Assembly (NCBI GenBank): GCA_035542975.1
Contig: DATKKK010000022.1
Span: forward strand, 1 to 14,695
Length of the DNA stretch: 14,695 nucleotides
From: DATKKK01 sp035542975
Lineage (GTDB): Archaea > Thermoproteota > Bathyarchaeia > Bathyarchaeales > Bathycorpusculaceae
Direction: 5' to 3'
Shown here: piece after piece, positions 6,125-13,617 of the stretch
Layout: each line of letters opens with the position of its first letter
Numbering within the stretch: position 1 is the stretch's first letter
Made by a program: the position numbers and the translations under genes
The notes under the pieces: generated by a model
What the model was told of the DNA's origin: nothing
Database searches by the model: none
What the model saw: only the letters and a program-made list of their open reading frames with translations

Positions 6125-6667
6125 TCACGTCATCTTCATTCGATTTCTATGTTTCTCATTAAAGCGTCTCTGCAATTTTACTATTTCTGTGCTGTCTTTC
6201 GCTCTTGCATAGCCTTCCAAGAGTTCATGGTTTAATTCTAGAAAAGTGTGCCCCCACTTGAAAACGGAGAGCAACTTGACTGCTTCATCTTTGAAGCTTG
6301 CGATGTAAAGAGCTGCCGCCAAAGCCTCCACAGTAGAAAGCTTGGTTAGCTTGCCAAAATTAACAGGGTTGCCCGCAACCAGAATTGGTAAGCAACGCGA
6401 TGTCCCTCTCACGTGCTTGCGCAGAACTTCTTCAGCATGCTCCCAACTGCAATCCAAAGCCGCCAGCCCAAAACTCTCGATGCGCAGCTTGTCCTCTGGA
6501 GAAAAAGCTATCTCAGAGAATGGGTTGAGCACGACTGCTCTTTTGGGCATAAACCTCAGCTGAGAGACTGTGCGAATCAAGCCATGACGCTGAAGCTTTA
6601 GGGCAGTGCATTTTTTCGGGTCGCATTGTGCAGCGTGATAAACGGTTATTCTAACTTGGTTTTGCAC
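6125..6667 (-). CDS. tsr3: 16S rRNA aminocarboxypropyltransferase Tsr3
   Basis: The 180-residue protein matches the Tsr3 (DUF367) family throughout. It has the N-terminal HAAQCDPKKCTALKL segment (11-25), LDCSWEHA (71-78), NPVNFGKLTKLSTVEALAAA (100-119) and FKWGHTFLELN (about 136-146). Tsr3 transfers the aminocarboxypropyl group of S-adenosylmethionine to a modified uridine (m1-pseudouridine) of small-subunit rRNA, in a late step of ribosome maturation. It is a SPOUT-like enzyme found in archaea and eukaryotes. The length is typical. The start is GTG at 6667, inside the end of nnr (17-base overlap), which implies translational coupling. The stop is 6 bases before the beta-helix gene. Confidence 0.95.
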   Translation of the reverse strand: MQNQVRITVYHAAQCDPKKCTALKLQRHGLIRTVSQLRFMPKRAVVLNPFSEIAFSPEDKLRIESFGLAALDCSWEHAEEVLRKHVRGTSRCLPILVAGNPVNFGKLTKLSTVEALAAALYIASFKDEAVKLLSVFKWGHTFLELNHELLEGYARAKDSTEIVKLQRRFNEKHRNRMKMT

Positions 6668-8201
6668 CTGTCTTTCGCACCCTAAGATGGCCCATTGGAT
6701 CGTTGAGAACTTGAGGAATCCAGTTGATCAAGTCCGACGCTACCATGTGAAAGCCTTTCTCTTGAGCGACAAAATCGCCTGCTGCGCCGTTAACGAAGGC
6801 TCCAGCCACCGACGCCTCAAACGGCTCAACTCGTTGAGCTAATAGAGCTCCTACGACTCCTGAGAGCACATCGCCAGTTCCGCCTGCTGTCATGCCTGGG
6901 TTTCCAGTGAAGTTAAGTTTGGTACGTGTTCCATCAGAAACTATGTCCGTTGCTCCTTTCAATAGTATTACTGCACCTAACTGTGCTGCCGTTTTCTTCA
7001 CTTCCGCAGCTTTTTCCTCTATATCAGTGGACAACTTCTTTCCTGTCAGTATGGTGTATTCGCCGCTGTGTGGCGTAAGCACCAAGGGTATTCTCAGTTT
7101 CTTTTTGAAATCTGCAAAAGCTTTCAAGCCATCTGCATCTAAAAGCAACGGTTTTCCAGCGTTTTCAACAGCATTAACGATGGCTTTGACCGTTTTTTTG
7201 GTTTCAGCATTCAAACCTAACCCAGGTCCTACCGCCACGGCATTAGCCTGTTTAATGTATCCGTCTAGGTCGCGCATGTTAGTTGGGTTTAAGTGTTTTC
7301 CTTCGAGTTTTACAGTAATCAGGTCAGGTGACATCGAAGAAAGCGCGTACGCCGTTTTTTCAGGCGTCGCAACATACGCCAAGTCAACACCCGTGCGTAA
7401 AGCAGCAAGCGCAACAAGTGCAGGAGCGCCTGAATAGGTTTCGCTGCCGCCGATGACTAGTAAACGCCCAAAATCTCCCTTGTGCGATTCTGACGGACGA
7501 GCTTTGACAACGGCGAGAACATCGCCTGGACCCGCAAACTTTTCGAATTCATGGGGCAAGCCTATGTCTTTTACAACCAGCTTGCCCGTGTTTTTTTTGG
7601 CTTTTTCAAGTCCTTTTTTTGTCTTGTGAAAAGTTATGGTCAAATCAGCTTTTACAGCGTCGCCTAACACTTCTCCTGTGTCCGCATCGATTCCTGTGGG
7701 CACGTCAACTGCGACTCGAAAAGCATCCATCGCATTGATTTTTTTAACAAGCTGCAGAATAGGCGGGCGCAGTTTCCCCTTAACGCCAGTGCCGAGTAAA
7801 GCATCTATTACAACGTCCGAGGTTATTTCGGGTGTGAGGCTGCTATCGTAAACTTCAAGCAACGTGATTGTGTCTTTTAGAGGTTGGAGGGCTTCCCAGT
7901 TTGTCAATGCCGCGTTGTCAGCTATTTCTTTTGATTTTCCAGCAAGTATCACTATGACTTTGAAGCCTAGCGAAGATAGATGCCGAGCTGCAACGAACCC
8001 GTCTCCTCCGTTTCCGCCTGAACCGCAGAAGACTGCAACTGACTTGGTTGGTTTGAATCTTGAAGCAATTTCCAACACAACGTGGTGTCCCGCGTTTTCC
8101 ATCAAGAGTAGACGAGGCACTCCGAAGTATTCTGCGTTCAGCTCTAAGGCACGCATTTCACGGCTCGAAATAGTGTCCGTGTTTGATTCTTCTTTTGGCA
8201 T
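6651..8201 (-). CDS. nnr: Bifunctional NAD(P)HX epimerase/dehydratase Nnr
   Basis: This 516-residue two-domain enzyme repairs hydrated NADH and NADPH. Residues 1-215 are the YjeF-N epimerase: LLMENAG at 32-38, the glycine loop GSGGNGGDG at 60-68, DALLGTGVKG and the HKTKKGL end. It interconverts R and S forms of NAD(P)HX. From about 242 (GDFGRLLVIGG) starts the ribokinase-like dehydratase. It has AVGPGLG, LLLDADGLKAF, LTPHSGEYTILTG and the nucleotide/catalytic block NPGMTAGGTGDVLSG (434-448, D444), and it uses ADP in most prokaryotes. Both active sites look complete. The gene overlaps tsr3 by 17 bases. A perfect palindrome at 8223-8236 just upstream may be its operator. Confidence 0.96.
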   Translation of the reverse strand: MPKEESNTDTISSREMRALELNAEYFGVPRLLLMENAGHHVVLEIASRFKPTKSVAVFCGSGGNGGDGFVAARHLSSLGFKVIVILAGKSKEIADNAALTNWEALQPLKDTITLLEVYDSSLTPEITSDVVIDALLGTGVKGKLRPPILQLVKKINAMDAFRVAVDVPTGIDADTGEVLGDAVKADLTITFHKTKKGLEKAKKNTGKLVVKDIGLPHEFEKFAGPGDVLAVVKARPSESHKGDFGRLLVIGGSETYSGAPALVALAALRTGVDLAYVATPEKTAYALSSMSPDLITVKLEGKHLNPTNMRDLDGYIKQANAVAVGPGLGLNAETKKTVKAIVNAVENAGKPLLLDADGLKAFADFKKKLRIPLVLTPHSGEYTILTGKKLSTDIEEKAAEVKKTAAQLGAVILLKGATDIVSDGTRTKLNFTGNPGMTAGGTGDVLSGVVGALLAQRVEPFEASVAGAFVNGAAGDFVAQEKGFHMVASDLINWIPQVLNDPMGHLRVRKTGAKPS

Positions 8202-8222
8202 AGCAGAACCTTCTCTTAGGCT

Positions 8223-8236
8223 TATTCTCGAGAATA
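8223..8236. promoter_or_regulatory. Perfect 14-bp palindrome upstream of nnr
   Basis: TATTCTCGAGAATA is its own reverse complement and starts 21 bases before the nnr ATG. The half-site GAGAATAG recurs at 8263-8270 in the same orientation as 8230-8237. A CTTATCTT element on the minus strand (about 8240-8247) could be the TATA box, putting the palindrome over the transcription start, as expected for a repressor site. The binding protein is unknown. Confidence 0.5.
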
Positions 8237-8296
8237 GAAGATAAGCGTATCCATGGTGACTTTGAGAATAGGCAAGTTTGACTTAATCTTTTATGT

Positions 8297-8307
8297 CGAT
8301 TCAATCG
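8297..8307. promoter_or_regulatory. Short palindrome before the RAM gene TATA box
   Basis: CGATTCAATCG has two 5-base arms around a central C, ending 11 bases upstream of the RAM gene's AT-rich box. The position resembles that of the palindrome before the Lrp-type gene's box. Arms this short can arise by chance. Confidence 0.3.
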
Positions 8308-8318
8308 TGAAGAGTAGC

Positions 8319-8330
8319 AAAATTTTTAAT
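8319..8330 (+). promoter_or_regulatory. TATA box of the RAM-domain gene
   Basis: AAAATTTTTAAT lies 35-47 bases before the start codon, giving a predicted transcript start near 8352. A GTGGAG Shine-Dalgarno-like element (8354-8359) is 6 bases ahead of ATG 8366. Confidence 0.5.
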
Positions 8331-8365
8331 ACACAATGATGAGAATTAGAGTTGTGGAGATTTAA

Positions 8366-8605
8366 ATGCCAACAGCTTTCGTGTTGATAAACACCGAAAT
8401 AGGCTCAGAAGCAGACGTGCTGAAAGACTTAAAGAAAGTTGAAGGAGTCGAAGAAGCCTACGCCGTCTACGGCGTCTACGATATCATCGCTAGAGTTAAA
8501 GCAAACACCATGGATAGGCTCAAGGAAATCGTTACATGGCGTGTCAGAAGGCTCGACAAGGTTAGGTCAACGTTAACGATGATAGTGGTAGAAGAAAACA
8601 AGTAG
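8366..8605 (+). CDS. Stand-alone RAM (Lrp/AsnC ligand-binding) domain protein
   Basis: The product has 79 residues and consists only of the RAM fold: strand (TAFVLINTEIG), helix (SEADVLKDLKKVEGV), strand (EEAYAVYGVYDIIARVKAN), helix (TMDRLKEIVTWRVRRL), final strand (VRSTLTMIVVEEN). The GVYDIIARV turn matches the amino-acid-binding region of Lrp-type regulators. There is no HTH. Such single-domain proteins are known in archaea and bacteria; they form dimers or octamers and may bind amino acids or modulate full Lrp proteins. The start has a good ribosome-binding site and TATA box, so it is a complete gene and not a fragment. It is divergent from nnr and is followed by a T-tract terminator. Confidence 0.93.
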   Translation: MPTAFVLINTEIGSEADVLKDLKKVEGVEEAYAVYGVYDIIARVKANTMDRLKEIVTWRVRRLDKVRSTLTMIVVEENK

Positions 8606-8613
8606 CAACCTTT

Positions 8614-8629
8614 CCCCATTTTTTATTTT
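8614..8629 (+). terminator. T-tract terminator after the RAM gene
   Basis: CCCC, one A, then TTTTTTATTTT begins 9 bases after the stop codon, like the C-run/T-run after the left-edge gene. The tiaS promoter follows directly. Confidence 0.5.
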
Positions 8630-8648
8630 CGCTATTCAGGAAAGATTC

Positions 8649-8656
8649 TTTATAAC
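8649..8656 (+). promoter_or_regulatory. TATA box of tiaS
   Basis: TTTATAAC is a good archaeal TATA match 42 bases before the tiaS ATG and predicts a start site near 8676-8680. Confidence 0.55.
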
Positions 8657-8697
8657 TTTCTATTCTAAACTCTAAACAGCATAGCAGGCTAAAGGGC

Positions 8698-10038
8698 ATG
8701 ACCAAGAAAACAATGCACATGGGGTTCGATGATACAGACTCTACAAGAAAAGGATGCACCACCTACGTTGCCGCTCTTCTCGTGGAGAAACTGGAAAAAC
8801 TCGGCGTAGAATTCATCGACTATCCAAACTTGATCAGACTAAACCCAAACGTGCCTTGGAAAACAAGAGGAAACGGCGCCTTATGCCTACGCGTTCAGTA
8901 TGATGAAAACATTGAAGAAAAAATCAAAGAGACCTTTACATGCACGGTGGAAGAATATTCGGATCTTGACTTTAGGGGCACAGACCCGGGTATTGTCTTC
9001 TTTGAAAGCGCAGAGATACCGAAAGTGTTCGGGGTTTTTGCTAAGGAAACGATTACTGGGGTGGTAAAACTCGGTGTTGCTTTGAAGATTTTGAGGAAGT
9101 ATAAAGCTGAGGCAGTGGGCTTCAAGAAGGGCAGGGGAATTATTGGTAGTTTAGCAGCGGTTGGAGAGACTCTTCGAGGAGATTACACCTATGAGATTTT
9201 GGCTTATCGCGTTCCAGAGAATTATGGCGTGAAGCGGAAAGTGGATGAAAACTCGATTTTCGCGATGGATAAAGCAACTGAGCCTTACACGTTTAACAAC
9301 GTTGACGTGGAAAAATGTAGAGTCATAATCACGCCGCGAGGTCCAGACCCCATTCTATTTGGTGTGAGAGGCGAAACCGCTGAAATAGTGAAAAAAGCCT
9401 TCAAGATGATTAAGCCGTTAGAACCTGTTGAGAGGTGGGTTATTTTCCGCACGAATCAAGGAACGGACGCACACTTGAAACGCATCAAGAGCCTAAGCCA
9501 AGTTAAGCCGTACAGTTCAGTTATCGCGAGAGGAACGGTAGCTGAAAACCCGAGGATGATTCTTGGAAAACATGTTATCTTACCTATTAAGGATGAAAGT
9601 GGACGGGTTGACTGCGCAGCGTATGAACCAACTGGCGTTCTTCGCAAGGTTGCGATGAAATTGCTTGCCGGTGATGTCGCGGAAGTTTATGGCGGTGTTC
9701 GTGTTCCATCTGAAGACAGACCCTTAACAATAAACTTGGAGAAGATTCGATTGTTGAAAGCTGCGCCACAAGTTATCTACCGTAATCCTGTGTGTTCAGA
9801 ATGTGGCAAACGTCTGAAGTCTATGGGTAAAAATCAAGGTTTCAGGTGCGAAAAGTGTGGCTCACTTTTTCCCAATCTTGGAAAAGTTGAGTTTAGGTTG
9901 AAGCGTGACGTGAAAAGGGGGCTTTACATTACTTCAACTCGTTCTCAGAGGCATTTGACGAAACCTTTCAGGCGTTATGGGTTAGAGAAGCGTTGTGTAA
10001 AGGTTGAAGGGTTGATTGATGGTTGGCATTCTCCCTGA
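8698..10038 (+). CDS. tiaS: tRNA-Ile2 2-agmatinylcytidine (agmatidine) synthetase TiaS
   Basis: The 446-residue enzyme attaches agmatine to C34 of tRNA-Ile(CAU), using ATP, so that it reads AUA and not AUG; it is essential in most archaea. The order of domains is typical. An N-terminal catalytic part carries GFDDTDS (9-15, the ATP/metal aspartates) and NPNVPWKTRGNGAL. A ferredoxin-like middle part includes KKGRGIIGSLAA. An OB-fold lies around 270-350 (SSVIARGTV, EVYGGVR), and a zinc ribbon has C366/C369 and C384/C387. Length is normal. The ATG at 8698 follows a clear TATA box at the right distance. The stop is 3 bases from the convergent membrane gene. All key motifs look intact. Confidence 0.96.
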   Translation: MTKKTMHMGFDDTDSTRKGCTTYVAALLVEKLEKLGVEFIDYPNLIRLNPNVPWKTRGNGALCLRVQYDENIEEKIKETFTCTVEEYSDLDFRGTDPGIVFFESAEIPKVFGVFAKETITGVVKLGVALKILRKYKAEAVGFKKGRGIIGSLAAVGETLRGDYTYEILAYRVPENYGVKRKVDENSIFAMDKATEPYTFNNVDVEKCRVIITPRGPDPILFGVRGETAEIVKKAFKMIKPLEPVERWVIFRTNQGTDAHLKRIKSLSQVKPYSSVIARGTVAENPRMILGKHVILPIKDESGRVDCAAYEPTGVLRKVAMKLLAGDVAEVYGGVRVPSEDRPLTINLEKIRLLKAAPQVIYRNPVCSECGKRLKSMGKNQGFRCEKCGSLFPNLGKVEFRLKRDVKRGLYITSTRSQRHLTKPFRRYGLEKRCVKVEGLIDGWHSP

Positions 10039-10041
10039 TTA

Positions 10042-10281
10042 TTAGTCAACGTCAACCTTGAACATCTCGCATAACATACGGTAAAGCTCGTCGCCTCCTT
10101 CTACTCTTGAAAACAATTCCTTCTCAGCTCGGAGCACGCGTCCCATGGTCTGGTAGGTTTGCTTCCATTCGAGTTCCTTCCAGATCAATCTATAGTTTTT
10201 CAGCTCAAGCCACGCTCGGAAAATGAGCACTACAAACATGCCTAGAGTAAGAGCGAGGTTCAACAGGTAAATATCAAACAA
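10042..10281 (-). CDS. Small single-pass membrane protein, function unknown
   Basis: The 79-residue protein has one N-terminal membrane helix (about 5-25), then a charged, helical cytosolic tail (LKNYRLIWKELEWKQ, then RVLRAEKELFSRVEG). No family is recognised. The start is TTG at 10281: an in-frame TAG (10303-10305) lies just upstream, and a strong GGAGGTG (10296-10302) precedes it with a long spacing of about 14 bases. It converges with tiaS (3-base gap) and is divergent from the FUN14 gene, with which it may share a symmetric TATA element. The design suggests a small scaffold or regulator at the membrane, which is speculation. Confidence 0.65.
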   Translation of the reverse strand: MFDIYLLNLALTLGMFVVLIFRAWLELKNYRLIWKELEWKQTYQTMGRVLRAEKELFSRVEGGDELYRMLCEMFKVDVD

Positions 10282-10339
10282 GTCCGTGTGTGTTTCACCT
10301 CCCTAGTCCCGCGTGTCTTGTGTTCTGACAGCAAAATGC

Positions 10340-10347
10340 ATTTAAAT
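10340..10347. promoter_or_regulatory. Palindromic, possibly bidirectional TATA box
   Basis: ATTTAAAT reads the same on both strands and lies 36 bases before the FUN14 ATG and 59 bases before the TTG of the divergent membrane gene. One symmetric TATA element could serve both, though each may have its own. Confidence 0.4.
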
Positions 10348-10382
10348 CTAACTCATCATAGCATTCTGACGAGGACATACAG

Positions 10383-10691
10383 ATGAGTGAGCTTTTTCCT
10401 TCGTTAGGTTTCCAGCTTGGCGCTGGCGGAATAGGCGGTTTCATAGTAGGATATGCGGTTAAGAAGATAAGCAAGCTCGCTGCTATTGTGATAGGCTTGT
10501 TCTTGATTGCTTTGATTTATTTGGGCACGCAGGGAATAATCAGCATAAACTATGACGCTCTTTTCAAGGCTATGGAGAATGCATTGGGTCTTGCTGGTTC
10601 AGGTTTCTCTTGGCTTGTCGGCATAATATCTCTTCTACCGTTCGCTGGAAGCTTCGTCGTAGGTTTTCTGCTAGGCTTCAAACTGGGATAG
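10383..10691 (+). CDS. FUN14-family membrane protein
   Basis: The 102-residue protein matches the FUN14 family (PF04930). It has a glycine-rich first segment (LGAGGIGGFIVGYAVKKISK), a second membrane helix (LAAIVIGLFLIALIYLG), the linker QGIISINYDALFKAMENAL, and a final glycine-rich helix (about 73-102) ending in GFLLGFKLG. In eukaryotes FUNDC1 is an outer mitochondrial membrane protein; the archaeal role is unknown. The ATG at 10383 has GAGG about 9 bases upstream and a TATA box 36 bases upstream. alaS follows after 85 bases with its own TATA box. Confidence 0.92.
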   Translation: MSELFPSLGFQLGAGGIGGFIVGYAVKKISKLAAIVIGLFLIALIYLGTQGIISINYDALFKAMENALGLAGSGFSWLVGIISLLPFAGSFVVGFLLGFKLG

Positions 10692-10713
10692 CAGATTCTG
10701 ACATTGGCGAAAT

Positions 10714-10722
10714 AGTTTAAAT
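10714..10722 (+). promoter_or_regulatory. TATA box of alaS
   Basis: AGTTTAAAT lies 54-63 bases before the alaS GTG and predicts a start site near 10748, in a 85-base gap that holds no other gene. Confidence 0.45.
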
Positions 10723-10776
10723 GTTCGTGGCTCGTTAATCCATTAAAAACTAGCGTGCATTACACAGTTATTTGGA

Positions 10777-13584
10777 GTGGTAAAAAGGTTGGATAGGTTT
10801 CCAGCAGAAGAATACCGTCTTCAATTCTTCAAAGAAGAAGGCTACGTAAGAAAGCTTTGTCCAAAATGCGGAAAATATTTTTGGACGCAAAACTCGAAAC
10901 AAAAGCTTTGCGGCGAAGCATCTTCGTCAGGTTGCGGAAGCTACTCCTTCATAGACAACCCGCCAACGAAGAAAAGCTACGGTTTACGTGAGATGCGCGA
11001 GTCTTTTCTTTCATTCTTCGAAAAGCATGGGCATGCACGCATAAAGCCGTATCCTGTTGTGGCGCGGTGGAGAGAAGACATCTACCTTACGCATGCGAGC
11101 ATAATTGATTTTCAACCATATGTAACCGAGGGAATTTCGCCTCCGCCTGCCAATCCCCTCGTGATTTCTCAACCGTGCATTCGCATGGTGGACATCGCAA
11201 ACACTGGACCCACGTTTGGCAGACACATGACGATTTTTGAGATGGGCGGAGCGCATGCGTTTAACTATCCTTATGAAGAGGTTTACTGGAAAGACCAAAC
11301 TGTACGGTATCATCATGACTGGGTTACGAAGGATTTAGGCGTAAAATCCGACGAAATCGTTTACAAGGAGGAAATCTGGTCTGGCGGCGGCAACGCAGGA
11401 CCATGCGTCGAGTCTATCATCCGAGGCTTAGAGGTTGCCACTCTGGTTTTCATGCAGTACAAGGTTGTCGGTGACGATTTCATAAAACTGCCGATTCGCA
11501 CGGTTGACACAGGCTATGGTATAGACCGTTATGCTTGGCTCAGTCAAGGCGTGCCCAGCGGTTTTCACGCAATCTACGGTGACTTGCTCAACAAGGTTTT
11601 CAAGATGGCTGGGTTGACCAAAATTGACAACAAATTGCTGAACGAGGTAGCGAGGGTTTCGGGCATAGTGAGCCTAGATAAAACTGCAAGCCGTTCGGAA
11701 ACCAGAAAGAAGGAAGCAGAGTTTGTTGGAAAAACAGTCGAAGAACTAGACAGGTTTTTGGTTCCGATAGAAAACGCGTTCGCGATTGCAGACCACACTA
11801 AATGCTTGAGCTTCATTCTTTCTGAAGGCGTTGTGCCATCGAATATTCAAGAGGGTTACTTGGCGAGACTCATCTTTCGCAGAGTCTACCGACTGCTGAA
11901 AACGTTTGACATTCAGGATAAACTGTATGACATCATGGGCATGCAGGTAAACTTGTGGTCAGGCGATTACCCGCATTTGAAGGAAATGCGGAACGAGATA
12001 ATGGAGATGCTCAAGGTTGAAGAGGAAAAATTTGAAGAAACCATCACGCGCGGCGAGGGAATGGTGAAACGGCTATCCGCCCAGTTGAAAACGCAAAAAA
12101 AGAAACAGATTCCAATTGAAACTCTAACCGAACTGTATGATTCACATGGGCTTCCGCCTGAAATCGTTAAACAAGCCGCCGCAAAAGAAAACTTGAAAGT
12201 CGACGTTCCCGACGACTTTTACGCTCTAGTCGCTCAAAAACACATGCAGCTTTCCAAGCCTGTTGAAGAGGAAGAAGCAAAACATGCAGAGTGGCTTGAA
12301 ACCGCTGTTGCGAAACTTCCAGCAACCGAAATGCTGTATTACAAGGACCAGTACATGAGAGTGTTCGAAGCCAAGATCTTGAAAGTAGTAGGTGACGATT
12401 ATGTTGTTCTGGACAAGACTTGCTTCTTTCCTGAAGGCGGAGGACAGCCTGCAGACAGCGGCTACTTAACCTTCGGTAAAAACAGGAGCGAGGTCATTGA
12501 CGTCCAGAAAGTCGGCAGGGTAATCATTCACAGATTGAAGGGCACCGTGCCAAAAGTGGGTAGCGTGGTTAAGGGTTCGATTGATTGGGACAAGCGGTAC
12601 AGTCTGATGAAGAATCACACGGCAACTCACGTGATCGGCGGAGCAGCTAGGCGTGTGCTCGGGATGCATGTTTGGCAATATGGAACGCAGAAGGGCATAG
12701 AAAGTTCCAGGTTGGATATTTCGCATTATCGCAGGTTATCATTGGAGGAGATACAGAAGATAGAAACGTTGGCTAACGAAGCGATTCTGCGAAACATCGA
12801 GGTTGAAACCGCGTGGCTACCGCGTAATGAAGCCGAGAGCCGTTACGGTTTTAGGCTGTATCAGGGCGGAGCGATTCCAGGCAAAGAGATTCGTGTGGTA
12901 AGGGTTGGAGATTGGGATGTTGAGGCTTGCGCAGGCACTCACCTGAAAAATACGGGCGAAATCGGTTTTATCAAGGTTATTCATTCGGAGCGTGTCCAAG
13001 ATGGTGTTGAAAGATTAACCTATTCCATCGGTATTCCAGCGGTGAAAGCTGTGCAGAAGAATGAGCATTTGTTGTTCAAGGTGGCAGACACGTTGAGTGC
13101 TCCTCTGGAGAAGCTGGATAAGACAGTGGATAAGCTTTTGAAAGAGTTGAAGGAGGCAAACGTGGAGAGAAGGAAGCTTGTTAAAGAGTTGGCAGAACGC
13201 GAAAGTGCAGGCTTAGGCGCTAAGGCAGTTGAGGAAGTTGAAGAGATTGGCGGTGTTAAACTGGTGAAGCGCGATTTTAAAGAAGAGGTTGACGTTAACC
13301 GAATGGTTCAGACGGCAAGCGAGATAATCAAACGGGACGAAGCAACGGTCACGCTGTTCTATGGTGCTGACGGTAAAAACGCTAGAATAATGGTCATGGC
13401 AGGGAAAACGGCGCTTCTGAAAGGTGTTGATGCAGGCAAGATTGTGAAGGAAGCCTCTGCAGTCGTAGGCGGTGGAGGTGGCGGAAAGCCGAATTTTGCT
13501 CAAGGCGGCGGAACGCAAGTAGAAAAGCTTCTAGGTGCAGTCAAGAAAGCAGAGGAGATTTTGCGTAAGCAAGCAAAGCACTAG
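10777..13584 (+). CDS. alaS: Alanyl-tRNA synthetase, archaeal type
   Basis: The 935-residue class II enzyme charges tRNA-Ala. It has the archaeal N-terminal zinc site (C28/C31, C45, C53) and the aminoacylation core (FLSFFEKHGHARIKPYPVVA; GPTFGRHMTIFEMGG; SGGGNAGPCVE). A tRNA-recognition region, a beta-barrel with FFPEGGGQP and an editing domain follow. The editing zinc ligands H614, H618 (NHTATH), C718 and H722 (CAGTH) are all present. After a coiled-coil linker, the C-Ala domain has its GGGGGGKPNFAQGGG loop (898-912). All parts look intact; mischarged Ser and Gly should be edited. The start is GTG; there is no ATG upstream in frame. It converges with the beta-helix gene (33-base gap). Confidence 0.97.
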   Translation: MVKRLDRFPAEEYRLQFFKEEGYVRKLCPKCGKYFWTQNSKQKLCGEASSSGCGSYSFIDNPPTKKSYGLREMRESFLSFFEKHGHARIKPYPVVARWREDIYLTHASIIDFQPYVTEGISPPPANPLVISQPCIRMVDIANTGPTFGRHMTIFEMGGAHAFNYPYEEVYWKDQTVRYHHDWVTKDLGVKSDEIVYKEEIWSGGGNAGPCVESIIRGLEVATLVFMQYKVVGDDFIKLPIRTVDTGYGIDRYAWLSQGVPSGFHAIYGDLLNKVFKMAGLTKIDNKLLNEVARVSGIVSLDKTASRSETRKKEAEFVGKTVEELDRFLVPIENAFAIADHTKCLSFILSEGVVPSNIQEGYLARLIFRRVYRLLKTFDIQDKLYDIMGMQVNLWSGDYPHLKEMRNEIMEMLKVEEEKFEETITRGEGMVKRLSAQLKTQKKKQIPIETLTELYDSHGLPPEIVKQAAAKENLKVDVPDDFYALVAQKHMQLSKPVEEEEAKHAEWLETAVAKLPATEMLYYKDQYMRVFEAKILKVVGDDYVVLDKTCFFPEGGGQPADSGYLTFGKNRSEVIDVQKVGRVIIHRLKGTVPKVGSVVKGSIDWDKRYSLMKNHTATHVIGGAARRVLGMHVWQYGTQKGIESSRLDISHYRRLSLEEIQKIETLANEAILRNIEVETAWLPRNEAESRYGFRLYQGGAIPGKEIRVVRVGDWDVEACAGTHLKNTGEIGFIKVIHSERVQDGVERLTYSIGIPAVKAVQKNEHLLFKVADTLSAPLEKLDKTVDKLLKELKEANVERRKLVKELAERESAGLGAKAVEEVEEIGGVKLVKRDFKEEVDVNRMVQTASEIIKRDEATVTLFYGADGKNARIMVMAGKTALLKGVDAGKIVKEASAVVGGGGGGKPNFAQGGGTQVEKLLGAVKKAEEILRKQAKH

Positions 13585-13617
13585 GCAGGAATATCTTTTC
13601 TTAGTGTCTCTACTTTT

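Noticed and set aside
6892..7437. 181-codon open frame antisense to nnr
   Set aside because: Composition is that of an antisense shadow (Ser/Ala/Pro rich), and nnr motifs on the other strand are unequivocal.
10692..10776. T-box or other riboswitch ahead of alaS
   Set aside because: The leader is only about 30 bases after the predicted start site and shows no T-box features; such elements are not known in archaea.
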